A DNA stretch of 19,067 nt, taken from positions 1 through 19,067 of the forward strand of contig JNDT01002060.1 in the NCBI GenBank assembly GCA_000697055.1, written 5' to 3'. Below are positions 18,351 through 19,067 of this stretch, piece after piece. Position numbers and translations under genes: made by a program. Source of the DNA: Saksenaea vasiformis B4078 (taxonomy: Eukaryota; Mucoromycota; Mucoromycetes; Mucorales; Saksenaeaceae). A model generated the notes under the pieces. The model was not told the DNA's origin and ran no database searches. It worked only from the letters and a program-made list of their open reading frames with translations. Numbering within the stretch: position 1 is the first letter of the stretch; the number at the start of each line of letters is the position of its first letter.

Positions 18351-19067
18351 CTAAATCCCTTCAAGGGAAACCGGATTCGTACCGGCGATAGTTGTCTGTG
18401 TGCGCAAGAACTCGGTTGGTCGACCATAGCCCTTCCAGATGTCGTTGGCAATCCAAAACAAGTTCTTGCTAGCATTTACATCCCGTTGCCAAAGTGTTCT
18501 ACAGCGTTTACAAGTTAGTACACCATGGTGTGAGATTAAATCCTTGGTCGTGACTTTTTCGAGGCATCTGCCGTGGCAGTTGTTACAAATCTAGAGAACA
18601 TTAGAATACTCAACAGTGGGATAATTGCTTAAGCTTACCTGAGAGCTCAGATATTCGTCTACTGTCACTGCTAGTAGTTCTCCTCTATGTTCGCGTCGCT
18701 TCAGCCCTTTCCAACACTTGTTCACTACGTTCTTGCGCTTTCCTTTGTATGACATCTTATTGCCAAATATCGCATCCCCGAAAACGATGAGGGGCATTTT
18801 TGTTGTCTCCTGGAACGTTGTTTGCTTCCATTTTTTTGGGCGACTGCCTGGGCGTAGGGTAGATCTTTTTGTTAACATGACCTGCGCTGGAACTCTTCCC
18901 CTATGAATTTCATTAGTTTTCATACATTTACAACTTCCATCATACTTTTCGACCTCCAAGACTAGCTTCTTCATCTTTTTCTTGCGCCTTCGCTTGCGTT
19001 CCTTACGATTCGCTTTTGTCTTCTTTCTTTTTCGCCGATTATACTTTTTCCCTCCATCGACGATTAT
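18351..19067 (-). CDS. Fanzor (TnpB-like OMEGA RNA-guided endonuclease), C-terminal part, runs off the window
   Basis: Two exons are visible: 18639-19067 (open to the edge, 143 codons) and 18351-18590 (79 codons plus TAG). They are split by a 48-nt GTAAGC...CTAG intron with a CTAAT branch site. The partial protein is 222 aa. It shows a strongly basic stretch (RRKRKK, KERKRRRKKK; a possible nuclear signal), IVFGDAIF, KGKRK, RuvC-II VDEYLSSQ (Glu codon 18654-18656), a four-cysteine zinc ribbon (ICNNC at 18576-18590, CKRC at 18501-18512), and RuvC-III TLWQRDVNASKNL (Asp codon 18480-18482). No stop or shift interrupts it, so it may be functional. RuvC-I and the N-terminus lie beyond 19067. The intron falls exactly between the SSQ motif and the first zinc CxxC. 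The family cuts DNA guided by an RNA and is carried by eukaryotic transposons and viruses. Confidence 0.85.

Overview
The window looks like a gene-poor stretch of a filamentous fungal genome, most likely Mucoromycota (Rhizopus/Mucor/Absidia-like). The evidence is AT-rich DNA, many spliceosomal introns of 47-62 nt with CTAAC-like branch sites, CT-rich 5' leaders, and a mixture of decayed mobile-element genes with a few ordinary ones. The organism is inferred from style, not from a marker gene.

Layout. 1-4202: a minus-strand series of four TATA-bearing units spaced about 1.05 kb apart. Two units are clear diverged copies of one repeat (about 360-1040 and 2558-3145). Each of the first three carries its own short tandem repeat just upstream of the TATA box. 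One unit encodes a small chromodomain protein. 4203-6015: no recognisable gene. 6016-7116 (+): a complete four-exon alpha/beta hydrolase (hormone-sensitive-lipase type, 315 aa after splicing). 7117-8144: non-coding, with two hairpins. 8145-8803 (-): exon-like open frames of unknown function. 8868-10569 (+): a decayed Fanzor (TnpB-like, OMEGA-type RNA-guided nuclease) pseudogene with all three RuvC acidic residues still readable. 10950-11626 (+): a second, shorter Fanzor-like relic with two introns. 11627-15045: mostly empty, with a minus-strand transposase helix-turn-helix fragment near 13917-14126. 15046-16968 (+): a complete seven-exon secreted subtilisin (S8) protease of 530 aa with an I9 propeptide and an unusual lysine-rich insert. 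18351-19067 (-): the intact C-terminal part of a third Fanzor, running off the right edge, with zinc ribbon and RuvC-II/III residues intact and one intron.

The most interesting signal is the Fanzor cluster: one apparently intact copy plus two relics within 10 kb. A long imperfect inverted repeat (18065-18228) begins about 120 nt past the stop of the intact gene. In OMEGA systems the guide RNA is usually encoded at or just past the 3' end of the nuclease gene, so this is a natural candidate for a guide-RNA scaffold or element end. The Fanzor family was described earlier; this locus and its hairpin are what would be new. The esterase and the protease are ordinary host genes between mobile-element debris.
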